22,749 nt of DNA, from NCBI GenBank assembly GCA_964458085.1, contig CAYWFF010000013.1, positions 1 to 22,749 of the forward strand. The letters are read 5' to 3'. Made by a program: the position numbers and the translations under genes. The notes under the pieces are model-generated. The model had not been told where the DNA came from, did not search any database, and saw only the letters and a list, made by a program, of their open reading frames with translations. Positions 12,622-20,033 of the stretch are shown here, one piece after another. The DNA is from CAYWFF01 sp964458085. GTDB lineage: Bacteria; Patescibacteriota; Microgenomatia; UBA8517. How positions within the stretch are numbered: position 1 is the first letter of the stretch; every line of letters begins with the position of its first letter.

Positions 12622-12651
12622 CAAAAAAGTAAGCTATATTTCGTAGCTTAC
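12622..12651 (-). terminator. intrinsic terminator/attenuator between map and infA
   Basis: On the minus strand a perfect 8-bp stem (GTAAGCTA, 7-nt loop CGAAATA, TAGCTTAC) is followed at once by TTTTTT and then GTTTG. It begins 3 nt after the map stop codon. This is the textbook Rho-independent arrangement. The stem has only three G-C pairs, so partial read-through into infA is likely. Confidence 0.75.
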
Positions 12652-12654
12652 CAA

Positions 12655-13410
12655 TTACCCCGTTAGATTGACAGGACCGTTTTTAGTCACGGCGACGGTA
12701 TCTTCGTAAAGCGCTGATATTTTACCATCGCTGGTTGCAATTGTCCACCCGTCTTCTTCCAGAACTAAATCTGCTGAACCCTGAGTATACATTACTTCTA
12801 TTGCAATTGTTGCTCCGTCGGGCAACTGAGGAGTATTTTGGCGCTTACCAACTGTAAAACAGGGAATAGCAGGCTCTTCATGCAAGTTCCTGCCCACTCC
12901 GTGACCTACAAGAGCTCTGACGGGAGTATAACCTGCGCCTGTAATGGCTTTTTCAATAGAACTTGAAATATCATATACGAAGTTTCCTACTTTTGCCTCC
13001 GCAATAGCTTTGGTAAGGGCATTCTGTCCTGCTTCAAGCATTTGCTGTTTTTTAATATCTTTTCCGATCAAAACCGAAATTGAAGTATCTGTGTGGAAAC
13101 CTTTATAAAAAAGGCCCACATCAATACTAACCACATCCCCTTGTGAAAAAATAAGATCCTTCTTGGGAATCCCGTGAACAATTCCTTCATTAACATTAAT
13201 GCACGTTGCCCAGTGGTAGCGGGGTACCATTTTAAAAGATGCTTCCCCGCCGCTTTCTTCAATAAGCTTCAATGCCAATTCTTCTATCTCGTAAGCTGAA
13301 ACACCCACAGAGACTGCATTGGCAAGTTCCTTTTTTATTAAGGAGAGTTTAGCTCCCCCTTCCTGCATTTTTTTAATGTCTTCCGAAGTTTTTATTTCAA
13401 ATCCTTTCAT
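12655..13410 (-). CDS. map: type I methionine aminopeptidase
   Basis: The 251-residue protein has the pita-bread fold signature with all five metal ligands: D97 (SIDVGL), D108 (HTDTS), H170 (VGHGVG), E205 (AIEVM) and E236 (LYEDT). H79 (IVHGIP) and H177 are the expected active-site histidines. It removes the initiator Met from nascent proteins. The EPM motif usual around the fourth ligand reads EVM, a small deviation. The length matches type I enzymes without an N-terminal extension. Its ATG overlaps the adk stop (ATGA), and the downstream hairpin probably ends many of its transcripts. Confidence 0.96.
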   Translation of the reverse strand: MKGFEIKTSEDIKKMQEGGAKLSLIKKELANAVSVGVSAYEIEELALKLIEESGGEASFKMVPRYHWATCINVNEGIVHGIPKKDLIFSQGDVVSIDVGLFYKGFHTDTSISVLIGKDIKKQQMLEAGQNALTKAIAEAKVGNFVYDISSSIEKAITGAGYTPVRALVGHGVGRNLHEEPAIPCFTVGKRQNTPQLPDGATIAIEVMYTQGSADLVLEEDGWTIATSDGKISALYEDTVAVTKNGPVNLTG

Positions 13411-14048
13411 GCTAACCCTTTCTTATTTAACTTTTGTACAATTTCTTCGAAAATAACATTTATGGGTCTATTTGCATCAATTATAATTAAGCTTCCTTTA
13501 TCTTTTAAGTAGTCAGCCAAAAGTTTGGTATTCTTTCTATAGTAGTCGAACCGAACCTTAATGGCGTTAGGATTATCGTCATCTCTTTGCACAAGTTCTC
13601 CTCCGCATTCGCATTTACCTTCCGGAGGGGGATTGGTAATCAGGTTGTAGACTTTATCGCATTTGGAACATATTCTCCGAGCCGAGAGTCGCTTTACTAC
13701 ATCTTCTTCTGCAATATCAAGAAGAATTACTTTATCAATTTTTTCACCTTTAGAAGCCAGCCACTTTTCGTAAACTTGATATTGGTGAACAAATCTCGGA
13801 AAACCTTCAAAAAGAATGTTCCTGCCCTCCGGGACATTTTTTTCCAGATGTTTCATCACAAAAGCTGTCATTTCCTCCTCCGGTATTAGTTTTCCGCTAT
13901 CAATTATCTCGTTTATTCGCGTGTCTTTTTCTGCCAGTTCTCTAGCCAAATCACCCGTTTGAAGATAGTAAAGGTTAAAATGATCCGAAAGCATTTCTGC
14001 CTGTGTTCCTTTTCCTGATCCCGGAGGTCCTAATAATACGATGTTCAT
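13407..14048 (-). CDS. adk: adenylate kinase with zinc-type LID domain
   Basis: The 213-residue protein interconverts ATP plus AMP with two ADP. The P-loop is GPPGSGKGT (7-15), the NMP-binding region includes LQTGDLAR (29-36) and GFPR (82-85), and the LID segment spans about 122-155. The LID contains C127-x2-C130 and C146-x-C148, implying a structural zinc. The second pair is separated by one residue, whereas the usual form is C-x2-[CD]. It lies in the usual secY-adk-map order, 2 nt after secY, with a 4-nt overlap into map. Confidence 0.95.
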   Translation of the reverse strand: MNIVLLGPPGSGKGTQAEMLSDHFNLYYLQTGDLARELAEKDTRINEIIDSGKLIPEEEMTAFVMKHLEKNVPEGRNILFEGFPRFVHQYQVYEKWLASKGEKIDKVILLDIAEEDVVKRLSARRICSKCDKVYNLITNPPPEGKCECGGELVQRDDDNPNAIKVRFDYYRKNTKLLADYLKDKGSLIIIDANRPINVIFEEIVQKLNKKGLA

Positions 14049-14050
14049 GA

Positions 14051-15331
14051 TTATCTGAGTAGCGATTCATACTTTCTCATCACCAGTTGAGCTTCCAATT
14101 CCCGTGTCATTTCAAGCACAACTGAAACAACGATTAAAACTCCCGTTCCTCCGACCGCCAAGTTAGCAACACCTATTGCGTTTTGAAAAAGAGAAGGAAG
14201 GACTGCAATTATCCCCAGGAAAACTGCACCTACCAAAGTTATGCGGTTAAGGACGCCTGAGAGATAGCTGGTTGTTTGAACTCCGGGACGAATTCCGGGA
14301 ATAAAACCCCCGCTTTTTTGTAAATTCTCTGCAATCTTTTCCGGATTAAATACAACTGATGTATAAAAATAAGTAAAACCGACCACTAGCAGGAAATATA
14401 CAACATTATACAAAACTGAAGTGGGACTGAAATGAGTTGCCAGAGATTGTGCAATTTGCGCAACCTGTTCATTGGGTACACTTGTTAAAAATTGGGTCGC
14501 CAGTGATGGCAGTAAAACTAAAGACACAGCAAAAATTATTGGGATAACTCCTGCCTGGTTTAAACGCAGAGGAATATATGAAGTGACTCCGCCGGTTCTG
14601 CCTACCCGTCTTGCATAATTAACAGGAATATGTCTTGCCGCTTCGTTCATAAAAACAATTAACCCCACAACAACAGCGGAAAGGATTATAAAAATAGCAA
14701 TTTTAAGATAGTCTTCAGGCTGAATAATCGTAACTGACTGACCTAAAACAATAGGCAATCTTGAAACTATTCCTGCGAAAATGAGGAATGAAATACCGTT
14801 TGTAAGCCCGTATTCGGTAATCAGTTCACCGAACCATACCGCAAGTATTGAACCTGCGGTCATTGTTGCAACGAGTGCAATAATGGCAATTATGGACAAG
14901 TCACTGATAATTCCCTGGCTTCTTAACAGAGCATACATCCCAAACGCCTGAAACGCGGCCAAAGGAATAGATAAAAGACGTGTGTATTGATTGATTTTCT
15001 CCCTGCCGTAATCCCCTTCTTTGGATAATTCTTCCAGTTGAGGAACAACGTAAGTTAAAAGCTGAAAAATAATGGAAGCATTTATGTATGGCGTTAAACC
15101 TAAAGCCATAATCGAAAAGTTTGCTAATGTTCCTCCCGAAAAGACATCAAGAAGTGAAAGCAAAGGACTTCCTAAAAACAAAGCCTGCAAACTCTCCCGC
15201 TCAATACCCGCCGCAGGAATGTGAGCGACAAGCCGATAAACTGCAACTATAAGCGCGGTTATCCCTAACTTACGCTTAATTTCTGATGAGCGAAGCGCTC
15301 GGACAAAAAATTCGGTTATTGAAGCCAACAT
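14051..15331 (-). CDS. secY: protein translocase subunit SecY
   Basis: The 426-residue protein has the ten-helix architecture of SecY. The N-terminal RSSEIKRKLGITALIVAVYRL runs into helix 1. The plug region follows (LSLLDVFSGGTLANFSIMALGLTPYINASIIFQLL), and LNQAGVIPIIFA and VVFNPEKIAENLQKSGGFIPGIRPG appear in the second half. SecY forms the channel for Sec-dependent export and membrane insertion. It is slightly shorter than the E. coli protein. A -10 box (TAGAAT) ends 7 nt before the ATG, suggesting that secY-adk-map has its own leaderless promoter besides read-through from rplO. Confidence 0.97.
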   Translation of the reverse strand: MLASITEFFVRALRSSEIKRKLGITALIVAVYRLVAHIPAAGIERESLQALFLGSPLLSLLDVFSGGTLANFSIMALGLTPYINASIIFQLLTYVVPQLEELSKEGDYGREKINQYTRLLSIPLAAFQAFGMYALLRSQGIISDLSIIAIIALVATMTAGSILAVWFGELITEYGLTNGISFLIFAGIVSRLPIVLGQSVTIIQPEDYLKIAIFIILSAVVVGLIVFMNEAARHIPVNYARRVGRTGGVTSYIPLRLNQAGVIPIIFAVSLVLLPSLATQFLTSVPNEQVAQIAQSLATHFSPTSVLYNVVYFLLVVGFTYFYTSVVFNPEKIAENLQKSGGFIPGIRPGVQTTSYLSGVLNRITLVGAVFLGIIAVLPSLFQNAIGVANLAVGGTGVLIVVSVVLEMTRELEAQLVMRKYESLLR

Positions 15332-15338
15332 TATATAT

Positions 15339-15368
15339 ATTCTACCTATCTGCTATTACAATCTGCAA
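15339..15368 (-). promoter_or_regulatory. candidate leaderless promoter of secY
   Basis: The minus strand has a TTGCAG -35-like element (15363-15368), an 18-bp spacer and TAGAAT (15339-15344), followed by 7 nt and the secY ATG at 15331. No Shine-Dalgarno is visible in the 64-bp rplO-secY gap. Confidence 0.5.
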
Positions 15369-15395
15369 GAAACACTGGTTAACTGATAATCTTTC

Positions 15396-15848
15396 TTATT
15401 TAGTTTCAGCATTATCAGATATTTTGCCACCCGACTTCTCAACAATTGCAGCTGCACCCTTACTAATGGGAAGTAAAACACTAAGTTTTTTGGTAAGTTT
15501 CCCTGTACCTACAATTTTAATACCGTACAACCTAGCATCATGTTTGGAAATGAAACCATTTTCGATAAGTGTTGCTGCAGTAACTTCTGTTCCGGCTGGT
15601 AATTTTTCAAGCTGTTCGACTTGAACTACCACCGGTTTCGGATACGGCTTGTTTTTCTCCTTGCCCCGCATAAGAGGAAGTCTTTTAATAAAGGACTTAC
15701 GCATTTTTACTCCCTCAAAAAGAACATTTACCGTACCCCGGCTCTTTTGTCCTTTCTGTCCTCGGCTTGAAGTGTGCCCACCTTTACCGCTTCCGTAACC
15801 TCTACCCAAGCGTTTTTTTCTGGGAGCTACAACTTTTGGTAGTACCAT
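15396..15848 (-). CDS. rplO: 50S ribosomal protein L15
   Basis: The 150-residue protein is uL15. The glycine-rich, basic N-terminus carries RLGRGYGSGKGGHTSSRGQKGQKSR (13-37), and the globular half contains VTAATLIENGFISKHDARLYGIKIVGTG (93-120). Its ATG directly abuts the rpsE stop with no intervening base. The rpmD (L30) gene that sits between rpsE and rplO in most bacteria is missing. Confidence 0.97.
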   Translation of the reverse strand: MVLPKVVAPRKKRLGRGYGSGKGGHTSSRGQKGQKSRGTVNVLFEGVKMRKSFIKRLPLMRGKEKNKPYPKPVVVQVEQLEKLPAGTEVTAATLIENGFISKHDARLYGIKIVGTGKLTKKLSVLLPISKGAAAIVEKSGGKISDNAETK

Positions 15849-16328
15849 TTACGACTTCCCTCCTTTCCTTTTTGAAATTTCTGAAATTGTCTGAAGCGCT
15901 TTCAAAGTTGCATAAACATTTGAGACTTTATTTTTGGTACCCAAGATTTTCCCGACTGCGTCTCTTACTCCTGCCGCTTCCAATACAACCCGCATTGGCC
16001 CGCCTGCTATAATCCCGCTTCCGCGGGGGGCCGGCTTCAAAAGCACGCGCGCTGCTGAAAACTTCTCTTCAACAGAGTAAGGGACAGTCGTATCACGCAG
16101 GGGTATAGTAATCATACGCCTTTTGGCAGCTTCAATAGCTTTACGAATGGCAGATGCAACATCCGGAGCTTTTGATAATCCAACTCCCACTCTCCCTTTG
16201 TTGTCACCCACAACAAGAAGCGCAGAAAACCGAATCGTATTTCCGCCTTTAGTCTTTTTTGATATTCGTCGAATTTCCACAACAGTTTCTGAAAATTCTT
16301 TCGGCATTTGATAGTTAGAATAGTCCAT
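15849..16328 (-). CDS. rpsE: 30S ribosomal protein S5
   Basis: The 159-residue protein is uS5. It contains FSETVVEIRRISKKTKGGNTIRFSALLVVGDNKGRVGVGLSKAPDVASAIRKA (12-64) and the RVLLKPAPRGSGIIAGGPMRVVLEAAGVRDAVGKILGTKNKVSNVYATLKAL segment. S5 lines the mRNA entry channel and affects decoding accuracy. The ATG overlaps the rplR stop by one base, and a GGAGGA Shine-Dalgarno lies within rplR. Confidence 0.97.
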   Translation of the reverse strand: MDYSNYQMPKEFSETVVEIRRISKKTKGGNTIRFSALLVVGDNKGRVGVGLSKAPDVASAIRKAIEAAKRRMITIPLRDTTVPYSVEEKFSAARVLLKPAPRGSGIIAGGPMRVVLEAAGVRDAVGKILGTKNKVSNVYATLKALQTISEISKRKGGKS

Positions 16329-16666
16329 TAAAAAATAAGTCCTCCTTTTCGCGCTCCTTCAGCTAATGCTTTGACCCGACCATGATAGCGGTATCCGCGT
16401 CTGTCAAATACAACCTCCGATATTTTTTGTTTTTTAGCATTTTCTGCTAATTTCTCACCTGTTTTTGTTGCGGCTTCCATTTTTACTTTAGAATCGGTTT
16501 GCAAACTTGTAGCTGAAGCAAGTGTTACTTTTCCTTCATCATCTATAAGCTGAGCGTAAATATACTTGTTTGATCGAAAAACAGCAAGTCTAGGACGGGA
16601 TTTTGTGCCAAATATCTTTCCCCGTACTCGCGTAATTCGTTTTTGTCTGCGTTTATTTTTATTCAT
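16328..16666 (-). CDS. rplR: 50S ribosomal protein L18
   Basis: The 112-residue protein is uL18, which carries 5S rRNA into the central protuberance. The basic N-terminus KNKRRQKRITRVRGKIFGT is followed by RPRLAVFRSNKYIYAQLIDDEGKVTLASATS (23-53). The C-terminal VVFDRRGYRYHGRVKALAEGARKGGLIF (85-112) is the family hallmark. Length is typical. It is separated from rplF by 3 nt and overlaps rpsE by one base. Confidence 0.97.
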   Translation of the reverse strand: MNKNKRRQKRITRVRGKIFGTKSRPRLAVFRSNKYIYAQLIDDEGKVTLASATSLQTDSKVKMEAATKTGEKLAENAKKQKISEVVFDRRGYRYHGRVKALAEGARKGGLIF

Positions 16667-16669
16667 AGT

Positions 16670-17212
16670 TTATCCTTGTGCTTTTGCAGCCTTGCCCGCT
16701 TTTCTAATTATAACTTCATCACTGTATTTAATACCTTCACCCTTATAAGGTTCGGGCGGGCGGGCTTTACGGATGTCAGCTGAAACTTGTCCCACAACCT
16801 CTTTATCTATTCCTGTTACGGTTACCACTGTTTTTTCAACAGCAAAGGAAACATCGTCGGGTGCTTCAATCTCAATCGGATGAGAATATCCCACATGCAA
16901 AGTTAATTTTTTACCGCTTGTCTCGGCTCGATACCCTGTTCCAACAAGTTCAAGTTTTTTCTCCCAACCTTCGTTTACTCCTTTAACCATACTTGCAATA
17001 AGAGAACGGAAAGTTCCCTGCAATGCGCGAGTTGTGTCACGTTCATTTTTGGGAATGACCGTAAGAACACCATTCTCCTGATTTACTGTAAGTACTCGCG
17101 GTAATTTCCGTTTAAGCGCACCTTTCGGGCCGGTTACCGAAACCACGCGATCTTCTGTTTCTACAGAAACTCCTTCAGGAACAGTTATGGGTAAATTTCC
17201 TATTTTACTCAT
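16670..17212 (-). CDS. rplF: 50S ribosomal protein L6
   Basis: The 180-residue protein is uL6. It starts MSKIGNLPITVPEGV, matching the family N-terminus, and has RALQGTFRSLIASMVKGVNEGWEKKLELVGTGYRAE in the first domain. VSADIRKARPPEPYKGEGIKYSDEVIIRKAGKAA closes the second. The ATG at 17212 is chosen over an in-frame TTG three codons upstream. The latter would overlap rpsH, while the ATG lies 2 nt after its stop and gives the canonical N-terminus. Confidence 0.96.
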   Translation of the reverse strand: MSKIGNLPITVPEGVSVETEDRVVSVTGPKGALKRKLPRVLTVNQENGVLTVIPKNERDTTRALQGTFRSLIASMVKGVNEGWEKKLELVGTGYRAETSGKKLTLHVGYSHPIEIEAPDDVSFAVEKTVVTVTGIDKEVVGQVSADIRKARPPEPYKGEGIKYSDEVIIRKAGKAAKAQG

Positions 17213-17214
17213 GT

Positions 17215-17598
17215 TTACCAAATTTCTACTAACACTTCACCACCGGTATTTTCTTTTAGTGCCCGTTTTTGAGTCAATACTCCTTTGGGAGTGGAAATAA
17301 TATACATACTTGGCGATCTTCGGGCTTTCAGAGTGTCTACGTCAATATAAGTTCTGAGACCCGGTTTCGAAACAAGCTTCAAGTCCATTAATAGCGGTTG
17401 CTTCTTTTGATAGGTAAGGGTTACTTTTAGCTTACCGTCTTTTACTTCAACAGTGTTTACATAGCCAGCGTCTTTCAAACTTTCTGCGGCGGCCACTGCC
17501 AATTTAGTCTCCCGAACTTCAACTACTTTTCGATGAGCCATTGCTGCATTTTTGATTTGAATGAAAAAATCACCGATATGATAATTTGTTTGTGCCAT
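17215..17598 (-). CDS. rpsH: 30S ribosomal protein S8
   Basis: The 127-residue protein is uS8, a central-domain 16S rRNA binder. It shows IGDFFIQIKNAAMAHRKVVEVRETKLAVAAAESLKDAGYV (8-47), and the C-terminal LKARRSPSMYIISTPKGVLTQKRALKENTGGEVLVEIW includes the STPKG(V/I) motif. The usual opening with a DPIAD-type motif reads YHIGDF. S8 is the translational repressor of the spc operon in E. coli; the target structure was not identified here. Confidence 0.96.
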   Translation of the reverse strand: MAQTNYHIGDFFIQIKNAAMAHRKVVEVRETKLAVAAAESLKDAGYVNTVEVKDGKLKVTLTYQKKQPLLMDLKLVSKPGLRTYIDVDTLKARRSPSMYIISTPKGVLTQKRALKENTGGEVLVEIW

Positions 17599-17600
17599 AA

Positions 17601-17786
17601 TTACCAGCTAGCCTTTCTAACTCCCGGGATCTCACCTTTGTGAGCCAGCTCCCTGAAACAAAGTCTGCATAGTCCGAATTTGCGAATATAACCCCTGGGC
17701 CTCCCGCAAAGTCTGCAGCGGTTTGTATATCTGGTTGCATATTTCAGTTTTTTATTTTCTCGTACTTCTTTTGATGTTTTTGCCAT
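17601..17786 (-). CDS. rpsN: 30S ribosomal protein S14, zinc-binding type
   Basis: The 61-residue protein is the short zinc form of uS14. C24-x2-C27 and C40-x2-C43 bracket the RCRLCGRPRGYIRKFGLCRLCFRELAHKGEIPG segment, and the protein ends VRKASW as in the family. It is placed between rplE and rpsH with gaps of 2-3 nt, the standard spc order. Confidence 0.97.
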   Translation of the reverse strand: MAKTSKEVRENKKLKYATRYTNRCRLCGRPRGYIRKFGLCRLCFRELAHKGEIPGVRKASW

Positions 17787-17789
17787 GTT

Positions 17790-18335
17790 TTATGATTCTT
17801 TCTCAAAAGGCATGCCTAGATATTCCAAAAGTTTCCGTGCCTTTTCCGGTTCTCTGGCGTTTGTAACGATACAAACCTCGAGCCCGTGAGCGGCAGATTT
17901 GGTCATATCTATTTCGGGAAACACTGTGTGTTCTGCTAAACCTAGAGTGTAGTTTCCTGATTTATCAAAACTTTTAAGTGAAATTCCCCGAAAATCCCTT
18001 AGCCTCGGAAGTACAATGGTAAACAATTTATCCAAAAATGAATACATCCGCTCTCCTCTTAAAGTCACTTTCAAACCAACCGGCATACCCCGCCTTAAAC
18101 TAAAACTGGCGACAGACACTTTTGCTTCCCTAACAGATGGTTGCTGGCCTGTGATAGTAGCAAGATCCTTTTTCAAGTTCTCCATCAATTCTTTATTTTT
18201 AATTGCATCTCCCACACCCATATTGACCACTACTTTGGTGACTTTAGGAATCGCATTTACATTTTTAATAGCAAAATCCTCAGCAAGTTTATTTGCTATG
18301 TCTTCTTGATAAGTTGTTTTCAATCGTGCTTGCAT
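17790..18335 (-). CDS. rplE: 50S ribosomal protein L5
   Basis: The 181-residue protein is uL5, which binds 5S rRNA and contacts P-site tRNA. It carries NVNAIPKVTKVVVNMGVGDA (25-44), the GQQPSVREAKVSVASFSLRRGMPVGLKVTLRGERMYSFLDKL segment (68-109) and GLAEHTVFPEIDMTKS towards the C-terminus. Length is typical. One base separates it from rplX upstream and 3 nt from rpsN downstream. Confidence 0.97.
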   Translation of the reverse strand: MQARLKTTYQEDIANKLAEDFAIKNVNAIPKVTKVVVNMGVGDAIKNKELMENLKKDLATITGQQPSVREAKVSVASFSLRRGMPVGLKVTLRGERMYSFLDKLFTIVLPRLRDFRGISLKSFDKSGNYTLGLAEHTVFPEIDMTKSAAHGLEVCIVTNAREPEKARKLLEYLGMPFEKES

Positions 18336-18336
18336 A

Positions 18337-18663
18337 TTATTTCTTTTTTACTTCCTTTCCAATTTCTCTTTTACAGTTTTTACAATAACGCACCTTTTCT
18401 GTACCTGCCAGTTTAAATCCTAACCGGGATGGTTTTTTGCAATTCGGACAAATAACCATTAGTTTTGCAAACGGTAAAGGACGCGGTATGTCATAAATAC
18501 CGCCTTTTTGCCCCTGATTGCCTTTGACATGTTTTTTATACATATTTGCTCCGGGAACAATGGCTTTTCCTTCGCTGGGGTAAAGTTTCTCTATCTCGCC
18601 TTCTCGGCCTTTATCTTTACCTGCAATTACTTTTACTTTGTCACCGGTTTTGAACTTTAACAT
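18337..18663 (-). CDS. rplX: 50S ribosomal protein L24 with zinc-ribbon-like C-terminus
   Basis: The 108-residue protein is uL24. The KOW motif (FKTGDKVKVIAGKDKGREGEIEKL) occupies residues 4-27, and NMYKKHVKGNQGQKGGI follows. The C-terminal part holds C-x2-C near residues 73-76 and a second C-x2-C after VRY (about 94-97), consistent with a structural zinc site. It is one of the first proteins to bind 23S rRNA. A 31-bp gap after rplN contains no clear Shine-Dalgarno. Confidence 0.96.
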   Translation of the reverse strand: MLKFKTGDKVKVIAGKDKGREGEIEKLYPSEGKAIVPGANMYKKHVKGNQGQKGGIYDIPRPLPFAKLMVICPNCKKPSRLGFKLAGTEKVRYCKNCKREIGKEVKKK

Positions 18664-18694
18664 ATCTTAACTAGCTTAAAAAAATTTAGAATTT

Positions 18695-19060
18695 TTAGAC
18701 TACCTCCCTTGCTAACGATGCGATTTTACTGTATCCGACTTCCTTCACTTCGCGAGCGATGGGACCCAATATACGGGTTCCTCTGGGAAGACCTGATTTG
18801 TCTATTGCAACTCCTGCGTTGTCATCAAAACGTACATAACTGCCGTCTCTTCTTCGGACTTCCTTTTTGGTCCTCACTACCAGCACGTTCACTTTCTCGT
18901 GATCAGCAACTGCGCCGTTTGGGTCGGCACCCCGGACAACACACCGCACCACATTTCCGACTGTTGCGGTTTTCCCAATCCTGCCCGGTACTCCAATTAC
19001 CATAAATTTTTTAGCTCCTGAGTTATCAGCCGGTTTTAACATTGAACGCAATTGAATCAT
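18695..19060 (-). CDS. rplN: 50S ribosomal protein L14
   Basis: The 121-residue protein is uL14, which forms an intersubunit bridge. It contains MIQLRSMLKPADNSGAKKFMVIGVPG at the N-terminus, VNVLVVRTKKEVRRRDGSYVRFDDNAGVAID (58-88) and the closing GTRILGPIAREV followed by KIASLAREVV. Length is typical. The ATG overlaps the rpsQ stop (ATGA), with AGGAAA as the probable ribosome-binding site. Confidence 0.97.
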   Translation of the reverse strand: MIQLRSMLKPADNSGAKKFMVIGVPGRIGKTATVGNVVRCVVRGADPNGAVADHEKVNVLVVRTKKEVRRRDGSYVRFDDNAGVAIDKSGLPRGTRILGPIAREVKEVGYSKIASLAREVV

Positions 19061-19401
19061 TTCTTTTTTCCTTTCTTGCCTTTAACGGCTGCCTTTTTAA
19101 TATTAGTTACTTTTGCTTTTTGGGTTTTTGTTATGTCATCCTTTTTTTGTACCTTTTCGGCTTGCTTTTTTTCCTGTCCCACAACTTCCAAAAGCTTCCA
19201 TTTTTTTAATTTGCTGTACGGTTTACTTGCAATAAATTTAACAGTTTGTCCGACCAGTGCACCTATTTCATCCTGTACATGGTACTTTTTAATCCGTTTA
19301 AATCGTTTTTTATAGACCGGATGGGACACAATTCTCTCAACCGCAACGGTTGCAGTTTTGTCCATTTTTGTTGATACGACTTTTCCGCTAAAAATTTTCA
19401 T
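19057..19401 (-). CDS. rpsQ: 30S ribosomal protein S17 with Lys-rich tail
   Basis: The first 75 or so residues are uS17: IFSGKVVSTKMDKTATVAVERIVSHPVYKKRFKRIKKYHVQDE, then a GQTVKFIASKPYSKLKKWKLLEVV segment. Most bacterial S17 proteins have 80-90 residues. The extra roughly 35 residues form a low-complexity tail rich in Lys. S17 is a 16S rRNA binder of the 5' domain. The gene lies between rpmC (1-nt gap) and rplN (4-nt overlap). Confidence 0.96.
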   Translation of the reverse strand: MKIFSGKVVSTKMDKTATVAVERIVSHPVYKKRFKRIKKYHVQDEIGALVGQTVKFIASKPYSKLKKWKLLEVVGQEKKQAEKVQKKDDITKTQKAKVTNIKKAAVKGKKGKKK

Positions 19402-19402
19402 A

Positions 19403-19618
19403 TTATTCTTTATTCGCTTCTGTTAGTTCTTTTTCTTTCGCGATAGTCAAAAGTTGGGAAATTTCTTTCCTCAAATTTTTTGCTTTTTTCAGATTCTTCT
19501 CGCGAGTAATTGTAATATCCGTACGAACTTTTGCAAGCTCTTCTTTTTTGGTAGCTGCCAGATCTTTAAGCTCGCTTACTGTTTTTGATCGTGTGCTTAT
19601 AATTTCTTTTTTTTTCAT
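19403..19618 (-). CDS. rpmC: 50S ribosomal protein L29
   Basis: From the ATG at 19618 the product has 71 residues and forms the two-helix bundle of uL29: KTVSELKDLAATKKEELAKVR, then KNLRKEISQLLTIAKEKE. It sits beside the polypeptide exit. An upstream in-frame TTG at 19636 would overlap rplP by 14 nt and add six residues not expected in the family, so the ATG is preferred. It is located 4 nt after rplP. Confidence 0.92.
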   Translation of the reverse strand: MKKKEIISTRSKTVSELKDLAATKKEELAKVRTDITITREKNLKKAKNLRKEISQLLTIAKEKELTEANKE

Positions 19619-19622
19619 ATAC

Positions 19623-20030
19623 TTATTCCTTAACAATTAATTTAGTTTTAAATGGCATTTTTACGGCTGCCCGTTCAAATGCTTTTTTAACAACGTCTTC
19701 GGTAACTCCTGCAACTTCATAAAGAATTCTTCCCGGTTTGATAACTGCAACGTAGCGGTCAATGTCTCCTTTTCCGCTGCCCATCCTCTGTCCGGCAGGT
19801 CGGGAGGTGATTGGTTTATCCGGAAAAACCCTGATCCAAACCTTACCGCCTCGTTTTAAACTATTTGTTATTGCACGTCTCCCGGCCTCCAATTGCTGAC
19901 TTGAGAGCCACCCGCGGCCGGTTGATTTTAAGCCAAATTCACCGAAGGCAAGACTTGAGCCTCTCTGGGCTAAACCTCTCCGTCGTCCCCGAAAATCTTT
20001 TCTGTATTTTCTTCGTTTAGGTTCAAACAT
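19623..20030 (-). CDS. rplP: 50S ribosomal protein L16
   Basis: The 135-residue protein is uL16. It shows the PKRRKYRKDFRGRRRGLAQRGSSLAFGEFGLKS segment (4-36), QLEAGRRAITNSLKRGGKVWIRVFPDKPITSRPAGQRMGSGKGDIDRYVAVIKPG (46-100) and the VVKKAFERAAVKMPFKTKLIV ending. L16 helps shape the A-site tRNA path. It is 3 nt downstream of rpsC, with GAGAGGAT as a Shine-Dalgarno inside that gene. Confidence 0.97.
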   Translation of the reverse strand: MFEPKRRKYRKDFRGRRRGLAQRGSSLAFGEFGLKSTGRGWLSSQQLEAGRRAITNSLKRGGKVWIRVFPDKPITSRPAGQRMGSGKGDIDRYVAVIKPGRILYEVAGVTEDVVKKAFERAAVKMPFKTKLIVKE

Positions 20031-20033
20031 AAT

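Noticed and set aside
17213..17221. TTG start for rplF overlapping rpsH
   Set aside because: The ATG three codons downstream gives the conserved L6 N-terminus and fits the 2-nt spacing after rpsH.
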